Positions 52,813-63,021 are shown, counted from the first letter of the stretch. The stretch: DNA of 64,000 bases from Planctomycetaceae bacterium (GCA_016794985.1 JAEUIQ010000008.1:124001-188000); one strand, 5' to 3'. Made by a program: numbers and translations. The notes: generated by a model not told the origin, from the sequence alone.

Positions 52813-53850
52813 ATGATCGATTTGCGCAGCGATACGGTTACGGTTCCCAGTTCCGAAATGCGGCGGGCAATGGCCGAGGCGGCTGTCGGCGACGATGTGA
52901 TCGATATCGATCCAACCGTCCAACGATTACAAGAGCGGATTGCCGAACTGTTGGGCAAAGAGGCGGCCATCTATATGCCGTCTGGCACGATGACTAATCA
53001 GGTGGCCGTCCGGTTGCACTGCCATCGCGGTGATGAGTTCTTGTGCGAATACGGGTGCCACATCTTCACCTACGAACAAGCCGCGTTTGCATCGATGTCC
53101 GGTGTTGCAGCCCATCCTCTGGTTGGCAGCTGCGGGAATTTGACGTTGGAGCAACTCGTCAGCGCGCGGCGACCGGATAACGAGCACGCGGCGCGCACGA
53201 CCTTGGTATGTCTGGAACACACGCACAATCGCGCCGGTGGGAAACTTTTGGATTGGGACGAGGTGCTGAAGATCTCGGCTTGGTGTCGATCGAACTCTGT
53301 GGGCTTGCATTTGGATGGCGCCCGACTATTCAATGCTGCCGTTGCCACTCAAGCCACCCTGACGGAATTGGCGCGGCCATTCGACACGGTCTCGGTTTGT
53401 TTCAGTAAAGGGTTGGGGGCACCCGTCGGGTCGGCGTTGGTTGGAAGTCGAGCGCCTATTGCGGAAGCTCGAAGACATCGCAAAGCTTTTGGCGGAGGCA
53501 TGCGGCAGAGCGGAATTTTGGCCGCCGCCGCTTTGTATGCCCTCGATCATAATTTCGAGCGGCTGTCAGAGGATCATGCCAATGCGCTCTGGTTGGCAGA
53601 CGCAATACAGAATACGCCCGGCTTGCAGATTGTCGATCCGCGGCCTGATCGTTTGGTCGATACGAATATTGTATTGTTCGCCGTTGCCGCAAAACTTGGA
53701 TCGGCTCCCGAGTTTGCTGCGAAGCTGAATGCGGCTGGAGTTCGATGTTTTCCATTTAGTGCGACATCGATTCGGTTCGTCACTCATTTGCACATCACAC
53801 GAACGCATGTCGAAGAAGTGGCGCGTGTCCTGAGCCAACTCTGCGCCTAA
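52813..53850 (+). CDS. ltaE: Low-specificity L-threonine aldolase
   Basis: A 345-residue PLP enzyme that splits threonine/allo-threonine to glycine and acetaldehyde. Motifs: MIDLRSDTVTVPSSEMRRAM, VGDDVIDIDPTVQRLQ, MPSGTMTNQVAV, LEHTHNRAGG, LHLDGARLFNAAV, SVCFSKGLGAPVGS (PLP Lys) and RHRKAFGGGMRQSGILAAA. It starts six bases after kbl, so three genes for two different threonine-to-glycine routes share one transcript. Confidence 0.95.
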   Translation: MIDLRSDTVTVPSSEMRRAMAEAAVGDDVIDIDPTVQRLQERIAELLGKEAAIYMPSGTMTNQVAVRLHCHRGDEFLCEYGCHIFTYEQAAFASMSGVAAHPLVGSCGNLTLEQLVSARRPDNEHAARTTLVCLEHTHNRAGGKLLDWDEVLKISAWCRSNSVGLHLDGARLFNAAVATQATLTELARPFDTVSVCFSKGLGAPVGSALVGSRAPIAEARRHRKAFGGGMRQSGILAAAALYALDHNFERLSEDHANALWLADAIQNTPGLQIVDPRPDRLVDTNIVLFAVAAKLGSAPEFAAKLNAAGVRCFPFSATSIRFVTHLHITRTHVEEVARVLSQLCA

Positions 53851-53963
53851 GCACCGTTCTGCTTAAAAAGAAGTCGGCGACATCCAAGAGCCCGATAGCC
53901 GCAGCAACATTCCGCGCGTCGTCCGTTGATCGTTAAAAATTAGTACGTTGCGAGTCTATGCCA

Positions 53964-54959
53964 TTAGTTGGCCAATCGTTCGATCACGATTGGGCTACTT
54001 AAATCCAGCCAGACTAGGCCTAGCAAAAACAAGACCACCCCCAATGCACACCAGCTGACCACCGCTGGCCATGGAGCCGAGTCCAACGGCGGTGGTTCGG
54101 ATCGGTGCGGTTCGCCGGAACGGTTGGTGTTAATTGTCCCGTCGTCTTTTCCATAGTCGCTGGCAGTCGAAGACTTCGCGAATGTTGGTTCTGCTTCCTG
54201 AATGGCCCCCGAACGGGCGACATGAATTACGGCTGCCGGCGGATTCAGCCAGGCAACGACTTGACCAGGGGTTCCGCCGGGAAGATCGTAGATGACGGGG
54301 GTCAACAACATCCACAAGGGACTGACCATCGCTATGGATCGGGAGACGTCCTTGTACAATAACCCGAACGGAGCCAGCCATAACCCGAAACCGACACCCA
54401 AGATCAGCAACAGCGGCCCCCAGACAGCGATCAACAAGACAATTCCGCCCCAGTTGATCAAGCCCGCGATTACAAGAAACAAAGTAGCGACCAACACTCG
54501 CACCAGAAAATCGAAGCCTGTTTCAAGTAAACAGAGGGTGACAAAAACCTCGCGAGGAAACTGCAGTTTCGTCAGGGCAGACCGATTGGACTGCAAGGTG
54601 TTGATTGGCCCGGTTAGCCCATCAATGAACGCTTGCCACAAGAGCATGCCACAAAAGACAAACGCCGCATAACCAACTGGACTTAGCGAACTGATTCGCA
54701 CCGTACCACTGGCGTTCAAGAACACCCAAACGCCGGCGGCAGATAATGGCGGCAAAAAGATCCAGAGCCATCCTAAAACACTCTGACGATAATTGGCGAG
54801 AAAGTTCCTTTGAAACAATCGCCACGCCAGTTGCCGTGAATGCCATAGATTGCCGAATCCGCCGGCAATTCGCGTGATGAACCCAACTTTCGGGGGCTCC
54901 GAATCGTACACAACGTCCCAATCCGAAGCCGGCGATTGATCGGTCCTCGTTCCAGCCAT
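53964..54959 (-). CDS. ABC-2 type transporter permease (polysaccharide-export type)
   Basis: A 331-residue membrane protein with the ABC-2 pattern: an N-terminal amphipathic block WRLFQRNFLANYRQSVLGWLWIFLPPL (typical of O-antigen/teichoic-acid exporters), about six helices, and the inserted polar loop before the last helix (residues ~265-300, Ser/Glu/Asp-rich). The partner ATPase is not adjacent in the window, so it may be encoded beyond a gap or elsewhere. The substrate is probably a cell-surface glycan; inference only. Confidence 0.8.
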   Translation of the reverse strand: MAGTRTDQSPASDWDVVYDSEPPKVGFITRIAGGFGNLWHSRQLAWRLFQRNFLANYRQSVLGWLWIFLPPLSAAGVWVFLNASGTVRISSLSPVGYAAFVFCGMLLWQAFIDGLTGPINTLQSNRSALTKLQFPREVFVTLCLLETGFDFLVRVLVATLFLVIAGLINWGGIVLLIAVWGPLLLILGVGFGLWLAPFGLLYKDVSRSIAMVSPLWMLLTPVIYDLPGGTPGQVVAWLNPPAAVIHVARSGAIQEAEPTFAKSSTASDYGKDDGTINTNRSGEPHRSEPPPLDSAPWPAVVSWCALGVVLFLLGLVWLDLSSPIVIERLAN

Positions 54960-55336
54960 AGGGTTGCGTTCGTGGCAAAGTAGATTGTCATCCGAAGGCC
55001 ATTTTTTGACCTTAACACTTGATCAGTCTAGGCAAACTACAAAAACTTTGCCAGTCGAGCGGCGTCCGGAAATGGACCTCAAGCAGGAGGCGAATGCCAG
55101 AAAATGGTAATCTGTATCGATTAAGCAAACTCTCATTCTCGTTCCGAATGCAGCGGATATTCGTATCAAAACGTAGCAAACGGTTCTAGCGGTTGTCACG
55201 TTTATTTTCTTTGAACCGGTTCTATGGTTTGGTCCGATACTTCCGGTTAGCGCGGCGATATGCCTCGTGCTTTTGACAATCGGCCCTACCCCGCAATTGG
55301 GCCGTTGGCATCCCCAATCGGAATTGGATTCAATCA
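54960..55336. other. Intergenic between divergent permease and secretin genes
   Basis: About 375 bp that should hold the promoters of both flanking genes. I see no repeat or RNA gene. Open frames here are antisense shadows of the secretin gene. Confidence 0.5.
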
Positions 55337-58300
55337 ATGACGACGACCCAGCTATCGAATTCCCTACCGCAACGTCGCCCGCTTCAGAAAAAGCTCTGCC
55401 AGTCATTTTTGGCGTTCTTGGCAACCAGCATTCCGTGCTTTGCCTGGGGGCAAGATGGCCAGTCGACGGCTCGCTTCTCACCTTTGACCCCGTCGGTTTT
55501 TCGAACGACAGCGTCCGAAACATTGGGCTCGACGCAAACGGCCTTCCATCGTTTGGAACGTGTTTCCGGGGAGCAAATGACCAACTTGATCGTGAGCGGA
55601 CTTGGCGCACATGTCCAAGGCCATCAAGAAAACCAATTGGCGACGATTCAATTGCCTGTCGCTCAAGTTTCTGACGGAGCGTGCAAAGCGACGATTGACC
55701 GGGCCAATCATACGGTTCAATTGCACGGTTCGGCACGGTCGGTCAATGCGTGGCTTTCCGTAGTCCGCGCGATCGATTCGGTGGAAACACAATCGAAGAC
55801 GCGGACCTTTGCCTACGTTCCGGTTCAGCAGCATCAGGCCCTGCTGGAACAATTGTCCGGCACGATCGGACTTCGACCCAGTGCCGAGCCAAACCAATAC
55901 CAAGTACGGCAGGCGTCTCACTCGAACGCTGGTGTGGGTGTGAATCGTCTCGCCAGTTTTCAGGACGAAACTCCGCCGACCACGGCACCGGCGCCACTGA
56001 ATCCACAAGATAACACATCGGGGTTGCCCGGGAGTTCGCTCAAGGTATCGGTGGATCCGATCACAGGGGCGTTGATCGTGACTGGCACCGAGGAGGATAT
56101 CCGAAAGTTTCAGAAACTGTTGGCAGACTTGGGCAACCAAGCGATGCAAACTCGGCCCAGCACCGATGTCGTTCCGCTGACAAAGACCAATAGTCAAGCG
56201 CTGGGAGCGGTGGTTCAACAACTGTACAACGACGTGTTTGCAACGCGGTTCGGAGCGGCGACCGTGACGCCAATCTCGGAGCCTAATGCCTTGGTTGTTT
56301 CAGGGCAGCCGCAAGCCTTGGAAGAATTAAAGGGAATCATCGCGAAGTTAGACATCGAATCTGAAGACATCCGAGGATCGTTTCAGATCTTTCGCATGAA
56401 ACATATCGCGGCCACCAATGCCGCCAATCGACTGGGTGGCTTTTTCGGTGTGACACCGATATTTCCTGGTTCCAACCAAACGGGTGGCGGGCAGAATGGT
56501 AACCAACCTCAAGCGGTACTCATCATTCCTGACCCACGCAGTAACCTGATCATCATGAAGGGTGGCACGGTCGAGTTACGCCAAGCGCAAGAACTTTTGG
56601 ATGAGATCGATGTGGTCGATGGCGAACATATCAAGTCGCAGGACATGAAGATCATTCAACTGCGAAATTCGGTTGCGACCGATATGGCACAAGTTATTTT
56701 TGCGGCGATCAACGGTGGGGTACAAGGGGCGACCGGCGTCTTGGGCAGTCCCTCGCAGCAAGGTTTTGGCCTGCAACAGCAACAGTTCCAAGGACAACCG
56801 AATCAGGATCCTTCGGTTGCCAACACGGCTTTGCGTCTGAAATTGATGAGCATCGACAAGAACACCGGTGTCATCAGTAGCGGAATCTTGTTCGATGTGA
56901 AGATTGTCGCAGATGCGTCGTCCAACTCGTTGGTCATTACCGGGCCGGCCGAGAGCCTGCCATTAGTCGAAACGTTGGTTCGCGAGCTAGATCGCCTGCC
57001 TGATGCCGAAACACAAATCAAAGTCTTTACGATCTTGAACGGCGACGCTCAACAATTGTACGACATGTTGAATCAGTTGTTCACGCAGCAACAACAGCAA
57101 GGTGGCGGTGGCGGCTTTGGTGGCTTTGGAGCCCAAAACGACGGTTTGTCGCGTTTGCCGCTTCGCTCGGGTTCAAGTGATCAGACATTGGTCAGTTTGC
57201 GGTTTGCGTTAGAGCTTCGCACGAACACGATCATTGCCGCAGGTTCGGCGGGCGACTTGCAAGTTGTCGAAGACTTGCTGACCTCGCTGGATCGTTCCAA
57301 TGGTGATCGATTCATCAAGAAAGTCTATCGCCTCAGCAATGCTCCGGCAGAAGACACCGCCACCACTTTGACCAACACCTACAACGCAGAAGTACAAAAC
57401 CTTCTGGCTGAAGATCCGACGACGCAAGCAGCCATTGTCAATGTTCGCAGACGCGTGATCGTCCAAGCGGACCCAATTCAGAATCACTTGATTGTGATTG
57501 CAACGCCAGAAACGATGGCCGAGATCGAAGGGCTGATCACCGCATTGGATCGTCGCCCGAACATGGTCGCCATTCAAGTCATGATCGCCGAAGTTGGCTT
57601 GAACACGACCGAAGAGTTTGGGCTCGAACTTGGTGTTCAGGACTCGATTGTCTTCGACCGTGGACTCGCAGGAACCAGCGTGATTGGCTACCCGTTCAAT
57701 CAAGCCGGGTTAGGCAACTCGCTGACGGGTGCCGGTCTTGCCTCGCGTGAAAAAGTGGCAGGCCAAGGGTTATTGAATTTGGGAGTTGGGCGAACCAATG
57801 CTGGACTTGGCTATGGCGGTCTGGTGCTTTCTGCCGGTAACGAATCGATCAATATCCTGTTGCGAGCCCTGAAGGATCAAGGCCGCCTGCAAGTGTTGAG
57901 CCGACCTCACTTGATGACCATCGACAATCTGAACGCACGCGTTCAGGTAGGTCAGAAAGTGCCTTACTTCACCGGTTCGACAGTCAATCAACAAGGCAAT
58001 ATCCAAAACCAAGTTGAGCTCCAGGACGTGGGTATCATTCTCGAAGTGGTGCCACGCGTTGGTCCAGATGGCCTCATCACGATGTTGGTCAATGTCACCA
58101 ACAGCAGTATCGGCAATGAGGCGGATGGGACCGTGGTGGGCACGACACCGCAAGGTAATGCGATTCGCCAACCTCCCATCAACATTACGGAATCCATCAC
58201 AACGGCGATTGCCCGGTCAGAACAGACGGTCGTCCTCAGCGGCTTGCTACGAACGACGAAGCAATTTAACAAACGCGGCATTCCTTACTTGAGTGACCTG

Positions 58301-58753
58301 CCACGGTTGGGGCCTCTGTTCAGCTTCCAAAGCGAACAAGAATCTCGGTCGGAGTTGCTGATCTTCTTGACCCCGACGATTGTTCAATCGCATGAAGACA
58401 TGGCAATGTACAACCAAGTTGAAATGGACCGCATGAACTGGTGCTTCCAAGATGTGATGGACCTGCACGGGCCGATCGGGAACATTTACCAAGGAACGTT
58501 TGCCGATGGCAGCGGTCCCGAAGAGGTCTATCCCGAATTGCGAACTCCAGGGTTTCCACAGTACGACGTCAATGGAATGCCAGGACATCCAGGAACGGAA
58601 ACGGTTGTTCCCGGCGACTCGACAGGGACAGCTCCCCAACCGCTAGGACAAAACGCCACGTCAAACGGTCAGGACCAAGCTGTCGCTGGTGAGACTGCCT
58701 CGACGCCGGAAAAGTCGAGTGGCCTGACACCATTTTGGCGGAAGAACAAATAA
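55337..58753 (+). CDS. Giant secretin (GspD/PilQ-like outer-membrane channel)
   Basis: An 1138-residue protein with an N-terminal signal (LCQSFLAFLATSIPCFAWGQ). Several tandem secretin N-type modules (residues ~225-720) share patterns such as DPITGALIVTGTEEDI and DASSNSLVITGPAESLP, with Gln/Gly-rich loops between. The secretin core (about 741-1025) contains VAIQVMIAEVGLNTTEEFG, LSRPHLMTIDNLNARVQVGQ and GIPYLSDLPRLGPLFSF. A low-complexity C-terminal tail follows. Secretins form the outer-membrane gate of type II secretion or type IV pili. A lipoprotein gene follows on the same strand; a GspF-like protein is 10 kb upstream. Confidence 0.92.
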   Translation: MTTTQLSNSLPQRRPLQKKLCQSFLAFLATSIPCFAWGQDGQSTARFSPLTPSVFRTTASETLGSTQTAFHRLERVSGEQMTNLIVSGLGAHVQGHQENQLATIQLPVAQVSDGACKATIDRANHTVQLHGSARSVNAWLSVVRAIDSVETQSKTRTFAYVPVQQHQALLEQLSGTIGLRPSAEPNQYQVRQASHSNAGVGVNRLASFQDETPPTTAPAPLNPQDNTSGLPGSSLKVSVDPITGALIVTGTEEDIRKFQKLLADLGNQAMQTRPSTDVVPLTKTNSQALGAVVQQLYNDVFATRFGAATVTPISEPNALVVSGQPQALEELKGIIAKLDIESEDIRGSFQIFRMKHIAATNAANRLGGFFGVTPIFPGSNQTGGGQNGNQPQAVLIIPDPRSNLIIMKGGTVELRQAQELLDEIDVVDGEHIKSQDMKIIQLRNSVATDMAQVIFAAINGGVQGATGVLGSPSQQGFGLQQQQFQGQPNQDPSVANTALRLKLMSIDKNTGVISSGILFDVKIVADASSNSLVITGPAESLPLVETLVRELDRLPDAETQIKVFTILNGDAQQLYDMLNQLFTQQQQQGGGGGFGGFGAQNDGLSRLPLRSGSSDQTLVSLRFALELRTNTIIAAGSAGDLQVVEDLLTSLDRSNGDRFIKKVYRLSNAPAEDTATTLTNTYNAEVQNLLAEDPTTQAAIVNVRRRVIVQADPIQNHLIVIATPETMAEIEGLITALDRRPNMVAIQVMIAEVGLNTTEEFGLELGVQDSIVFDRGLAGTSVIGYPFNQAGLGNSLTGAGLASREKVAGQGLLNLGVGRTNAGLGYGGLVLSAGNESINILLRALKDQGRLQVLSRPHLMTIDNLNARVQVGQKVPYFTGSTVNQQGNIQNQVELQDVGIILEVVPRVGPDGLITMLVNVTNSSIGNEADGTVVGTTPQGNAIRQPPINITESITTAIARSEQTVVLSGLLRTTKQFNKRGIPYLSDLPRLGPLFSFQSEQESRSELLIFLTPTIVQSHEDMAMYNQVEMDRMNWCFQDVMDLHGPIGNIYQGTFADGSGPEEVYPELRTPGFPQYDVNGMPGHPGTETVVPGDSTGTAPQPLGQNATSNGQDQAVAGETASTPEKSSGLTPFWRKNK

Positions 58754-58995
58754 ACGACCGAGTGCTTCGGGGCTGCCGATTCCAAAAAAGCGGCACTGAC
58801 GAAACTGGCGAACCACTTGAAATCGATCCAACGAGCTTGCTCTCACTTTCCCGGTGAAGGCGGAGGCTCTGGGAGGAGGTGGTTGGGGTTAGCCGTAGCA
58901 GTTTATCGGTCGCATTAAGTTCAGTTTCATTGGTTCATTGGATGTCAAATAGCGCTCCTTGTCATTCCCACAGTTCGACGACAAAGGTATCGAGC

Positions 58996-59985
58996 ATGAT
59001 TCGCAAGCAAACGACGCGGTTACTTGTCCTGCTACTTGGGATGATGATTTTGGTGGCTCCCGGTTGTCAAACTTGGGGCAACAAGTCTGGTGCGACTGCT
59101 TGGTGGAAGAAGTCCAAAGAACCAGCGTCGCCGGACGATCCGGAGAACTTCGGCGAACCGGTGAAGATGGATATTGCGTGGAAGGACGACGTTTTGCCGG
59201 GACCTGACGGAAAATTGCAAAGAGGACTCGGTGGCCGAGTTCATTTTCTCGACAAAGACGGCAAGCCGATACGCGTTCATGGGAGTATGACGGTCTACGG
59301 TTTCGACGAGCAGAATGGCAAGGCAACATCTCCTCGGCCCGATGAACGTTTTCACTTCAAAGACGAACAGCTTCAATCGGTCTACAGCAAGTCGTCCATT
59401 GGTCATTCGTACAACATTTGGCTGCCTTGGGACGAACAAGGTTACCAAAGGCACATCGCCGTCCTGCCGATCTTTCGACACCCTGATGGCAAATTGTTGA
59501 AGGGCGAGCACTCGCAAGCCGTACTTCATGGACCGGAAAACCCAAATCCGGTTTCCCATTTGCAAGAAAAGCAACGAAAGTTTGAAGAGAGTCAAATGGT
59601 GGAACGTGTTGTCTACCAGTCCTCTAGCTTAAACTCGCATGTCAGCCAATCCAATGGCGAGTTGCCGATGGAAAGTGTCGAACGGGTACGGACGATCGGG
59701 GTTCCCGATTCGGCGAACGCCATTCGGAACTCGGTGCAGAACGGCAACACTGCTCCAAGTCAATTGCCGAACATGAATCCCGTCAGTGCCAAACAACTGC
59801 CAAACTTGTCATCGAACAGCCCAAACGATCGTCCGTACGAAGCTCGTCCCTACCAAGCAGAACCAAGAACGGCGGCCTCTGCTTCTGAAGCTGGAGCCAA
59901 TTCCGATTCGAATTGGGATCGTGCCAAAGACCAGTTTATGAAACTAGGGCCGCGGAAGAACACGGGCGTCCCAGGGTCCCACTAG
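58996..59985 (+). CDS. Hypothetical lipoprotein encoded with the secretin
   Basis: A 329-residue protein whose N-terminus is a lipoprotein signal (RLLVLLLGMMILVAPGC, lipid Cys at 24). The mature part has a conserved-looking beta domain (MDIAWKDDVLPGPDGKLQRG, GGRVHFLDKDGKPIRVHGSM, FHFKDEQLQ, HSYNIWLPWD) and an Asn/Ser/Pro-rich C-terminal half. I do not recognise the family. Its position 240 bases after the secretin gene suggests a pilotin-like or structural partner, which is inference. I start at ATG 58996 rather than the in-frame upstream start at 58879 because the signal peptide begins there. Confidence 0.75.
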   Translation: MIRKQTTRLLVLLLGMMILVAPGCQTWGNKSGATAWWKKSKEPASPDDPENFGEPVKMDIAWKDDVLPGPDGKLQRGLGGRVHFLDKDGKPIRVHGSMTVYGFDEQNGKATSPRPDERFHFKDEQLQSVYSKSSIGHSYNIWLPWDEQGYQRHIAVLPIFRHPDGKLLKGEHSQAVLHGPENPNPVSHLQEKQRKFEESQMVERVVYQSSSLNSHVSQSNGELPMESVERVRTIGVPDSANAIRNSVQNGNTAPSQLPNMNPVSAKQLPNLSSNSPNDRPYEARPYQAEPRTAASASEAGANSDSNWDRAKDQFMKLGPRKNTGVPGSH

Positions 59986-59990
59986 GGAAT

Positions 59991-60992
59991 CTATTCTTCG
60001 ATGGTCGCCAGTAAACTCTCGCGCAAAGAGTCGCTAGACTTTTTCATGGCGGGCGGAATGGCTGTCGTTTTCTTCAAGAATGGCCTCGGTTTGTCGTTTT
60101 CCCACAACCAGACCGCATTGCGACCGCCTTCTTTGGCCGCATAGAGCGCTTGATCCGCGCGTTCCACGACATGTTCGACGTGATCCAACGAGTCCACTTG
60201 GGTGACTCCAAAACTGGCTGTCACGCGTAACATTTTGCCTTCGAACGGAACTTGGCATCGTTCGATCGCTTGTCGGAGCCGATCCGCGGCTCGCCCGGCT
60301 TCTGCTAATCCTGCGGCGGGCATCAACACACCGAATTCTTCCCCGCCTAACCGCACGGCAATATCGGAGTCACGAACGGTCTCTTGCATCGCTTTCGCAA
60401 CCGTTTTAAGAACTTCATCACCAAGCAGGTGTCCGTAAGTATCGTTAAACTTTTTGAAATGATCGACATCCAGAATGGCGAAACTCAGTTCACCTCCATA
60501 CCGACCCAATTCGCTGATGCGATGCAAGATACTCTCGTTAAAGCATCGGCGGTTGGGCAGTCCGGTTAGCACATCGGTTCGCGACTCGGAAACCAATGCT
60601 TCAACTTCCTGAGCCTTTCCGTCGAGTTCGGACTGCATGGCTCCCAACTTCTGACGCAAGTCGCGATTGGTCACGTTCAGCTCGTCCAGCATTTGCCTCA
60701 GAGCCGTCGTGTCTGAAGTGTCTCCGATTCGATCCACTTCAGCCGAAACGGCCGACACCAATCTCTGGTAATTCGAGCAATCGCCCTTCAAGCCAACGGC
60801 CAACTCTGCCAAGTGCTTCATCGCTTCCCGTGCGACAGCCGACTCATCAATGCCCGGCTTTTGATGCTTGCACCACCACACGCCCCCGGCGATCCCGGCT
60901 CCAAAGAATAGACAAGCGCAGGCCATTCCCAAAATGAGCCAAAGTTCCGACGACGCTAGTAAAGTCGTAGCACCCATAATTTGCCAACTCAC
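59991..60992 (-). CDS. Membrane-anchored diguanylate cyclase (GGDEF)
   Basis: A 333-residue protein: N-terminal helix (LWLILGMACACLFFGAGIAGGVWW), a coiled-coil linker (~95-135), then a full GGDEF domain with DVLTGLPNRRCFNE, LDVDHFKKFNDTYGH, the active site GGEEF (216-220) and the product-inhibition I-site RDSD (207-210) five residues before it. So it should make c-di-GMP with feedback control. It converges with the lipoprotein gene upstream with only 5 bases between stops. Confidence 0.93.
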   Translation of the reverse strand: MSWQIMGATTLLASSELWLILGMACACLFFGAGIAGGVWWCKHQKPGIDESAVAREAMKHLAELAVGLKGDCSNYQRLVSAVSAEVDRIGDTSDTTALRQMLDELNVTNRDLRQKLGAMQSELDGKAQEVEALVSESRTDVLTGLPNRRCFNESILHRISELGRYGGELSFAILDVDHFKKFNDTYGHLLGDEVLKTVAKAMQETVRDSDIAVRLGGEEFGVLMPAAGLAEAGRAADRLRQAIERCQVPFEGKMLRVTASFGVTQVDSLDHVEHVVERADQALYAAKEGGRNAVWLWENDKPRPFLKKTTAIPPAMKKSSDSLRESLLATIEE

Positions 60993-61434
60993 GATGATCC
61001 CAACTAATGCCCAACGAGTATTGTGAACACTCGTGCGAATCCGACGCGGCGAACTCTAGGTCAGCATCCAAAATGCGGATCGAAAATTCGTCGACATTCG
61101 AGCAACACGTTGCCAACCAACGAGCCTCGCATTCCTGCCGACATTGCCTAACCGTCACAATCGGTACGATCGAACGGTTTCGGTTGTATTCCTTTCATCA
61201 TATTCCGCCCAGCCCGATTGGCCAGTTCAAAGCCCGTTTCGCAGGTTTTTTTTACCGATATTTAACTTGTTGCCCCACTTTTTCAATAAAACAGAAGCGG
61301 CCGCTTTACCGGTTTGTTCCCGCCGGGGAAGCCGCGGCCATGTTCCGCAGGGAGGGGCCGTGTTGCAAGCCGAGGTTGGCCTTCGTTTTGCCGAATGTCG
61401 CTGACGCCTGATTCGTTTTCCTCGAGAGCAGCCT
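60993..61434. other. Intergenic, divergent promoter region
   Basis: About 440 bp between the GGDEF gene and the GlmU-like gene, which diverge here. No gene or RNA recognised; frames seen overlap each other and lack ribosome sites. Confidence 0.5.
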
Positions 61435-62712
61435 ATGAATTTGGTCGTGTTTGAAGATTCGATCGCCGACCAACTGCATCCTGCCAACACAGGGCGTCCA
61501 ACCTATGGTATGACGATTGGCAGCTTCCGACTCCTGGATTGGCTCCGGCAATTGCCGCATCGCTTGGTCGGTTGGGTTAGACCCTATCTCCAAGAAATTC
61601 AAACAGCGGACTACCCCGACGTCGACGGTCGGTTGGATTCGAGCCAAGATTGGTCGTTGCTGGTCAATGCGAGAATCGTCCCGAGTCCGTCTGCCTTCCA
61701 CGTACTAAAATTAATCGCAAAACGGCAAGCTCCGTGCGTCATGCAGACCGAATCGGAAACTTTGGTTGCTTTGTTGCCCACTTCGAATCTTCGTTCGATG
61801 GTTTCGAATGTAAAGACAGGGGCGATGGCGGAAAGTGTTTTTTCCGAGGCGGCCCTCAAACGAATTTTGTCGGCCGTTGACCCACCGCCGCAACCCTTGC
61901 CGATTCAATTAGAAACGGTTCAACATCCGCACCAGTTGGTTCAATTTCAGCTCAAGATCATTGGTGAGAGCCTACAGCATCGTTTACAAAGCGGACGCTT
62001 TCAGCAATTGCAGGATGGATTGTTCGTCGGAGAAAACGTCCAATTGCCGCGAGACTTTGTGGTGAATGCAAAGTCTGGTCCCGTGTTGATTGATGACGCC
62101 GCTTCAATCGGACCGTATACCTATTTCGCTGGTCCCGTGTACATTGGCCCGAAATCCAAAATCATCGAACATGCGTCAATCAAAGATGCCGTATGTTTGG
62201 GACATACGACGAAAGTTGGAGGTGAAGTCGAGGCCTCCATTGTGGAGCCTTACACCAACAAGCAGCATCATGGCTTCTTAGGACACAGTTATGTTGGCAG
62301 TTGGGTGAATCTCGGGGCTGGAACTTGCAACAGCGACCTCAAGAATACTTACGGAGAAGTGAAGATGGAGTATTCTTACGGCAAGATCAACACCGGCAGT
62401 CAATTCGTGGGTTGCTTGGTCGGTGACTACTCGAAAAGCGCGATCAACACGAGCATCTTCACAGGAAAACTGATTGGCGTGTGTAGCATGGTCTACGGAT
62501 TCGTAACCACCAACGTACCTAGCTACGTCAATTACGCCCGGCACTTTGGGCAAGTTACCGAGATGGCCCCCAGTGTCATGGTTGCCACGCAAGCCAGAAT
62601 GTTCGCACGCCGCCAAGTAACCCAGCGCGACTGTGACGTCCGCTTGATTCAGGACATGCACGAACGTACGCGACGAGAGCGTTTGTTATCGGAAGAACCA
62701 CTCAGTTTGTAA
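61435..62712 (+). CDS. Putative sugar nucleotidyltransferase/acetyltransferase, alternative GlmU family
   Basis: A 425-residue protein. The N-terminal part opens with MNLVVFEDSIADQLHPANTGRP, the pattern of a divergent nucleotidyltransferase family sometimes annotated as an alternative bacterial GlmU. The C-terminal part is a left-handed beta-helix (hexapeptide repeats): GPVLIDDAASIGPYTYFAGP, VYIGPKSKI, SIVEPYTNKQHHGFLGHSYV, GSWVNLGAGTCNSDLKNTYG. So it probably acetylates glucosamine-1-phosphate and/or forms UDP-GlcNAc for cell-wall and envelope sugars. The exact reaction is not proven. The start at 61435 follows GAGAGCAG. Confidence 0.83.
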   Translation: MNLVVFEDSIADQLHPANTGRPTYGMTIGSFRLLDWLRQLPHRLVGWVRPYLQEIQTADYPDVDGRLDSSQDWSLLVNARIVPSPSAFHVLKLIAKRQAPCVMQTESETLVALLPTSNLRSMVSNVKTGAMAESVFSEAALKRILSAVDPPPQPLPIQLETVQHPHQLVQFQLKIIGESLQHRLQSGRFQQLQDGLFVGENVQLPRDFVVNAKSGPVLIDDAASIGPYTYFAGPVYIGPKSKIIEHASIKDAVCLGHTTKVGGEVEASIVEPYTNKQHHGFLGHSYVGSWVNLGAGTCNSDLKNTYGEVKMEYSYGKINTGSQFVGCLVGDYSKSAINTSIFTGKLIGVCSMVYGFVTTNVPSYVNYARHFGQVTEMAPSVMVATQARMFARRQVTQRDCDVRLIQDMHERTRRERLLSEEPLSL

Positions 62713-62821
62713 ATACGAACGTACTGTACAGGCGAAAGTAGGAGCAATCAAATCTTGGCGGCTGGATTTGGCTAGGGGCGATTCGCCCCACAGCCAGTTT
62801 CGAATTTCGCGTTTCAACGGT

Positions 62822-63019
62822 TCAATGCATTTCACCAGGGACAATAACGTTTTCATCGACCAAGCGCGCCAAACGGATCGCTTCCAATGCGGCGCGTCTG
62901 AGCGAGCCTTCCGGATCTTCTTTGGCCTGGCCAGACACAACATACGCTGCATAGATATTGCTGGCGGCAATGGTCATCGCTTGTTCGTCGGGTTGCAGTT
63001 GGACATAAGGACGTTCCAT
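62822..63019 (-). CDS. Small hypothetical protein downstream of enoyl-CoA hydratase
   Basis: A 65-residue protein starting two bases after the enoyl-CoA hydratase stop codon (tight operon spacing). It is mostly helical and Ala-rich (AMTIAASNIYAAYVVSGQA, SLRRAALEAIRLARLVDE). No family recognised. The tight coupling makes it likely to be a real gene. Confidence 0.65.
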   Translation of the reverse strand: MERPYVQLQPDEQAMTIAASNIYAAYVVSGQAKEDPEGSLRRAALEAIRLARLVDENVIVPGEMH

Positions 63020-63021
63020 AA

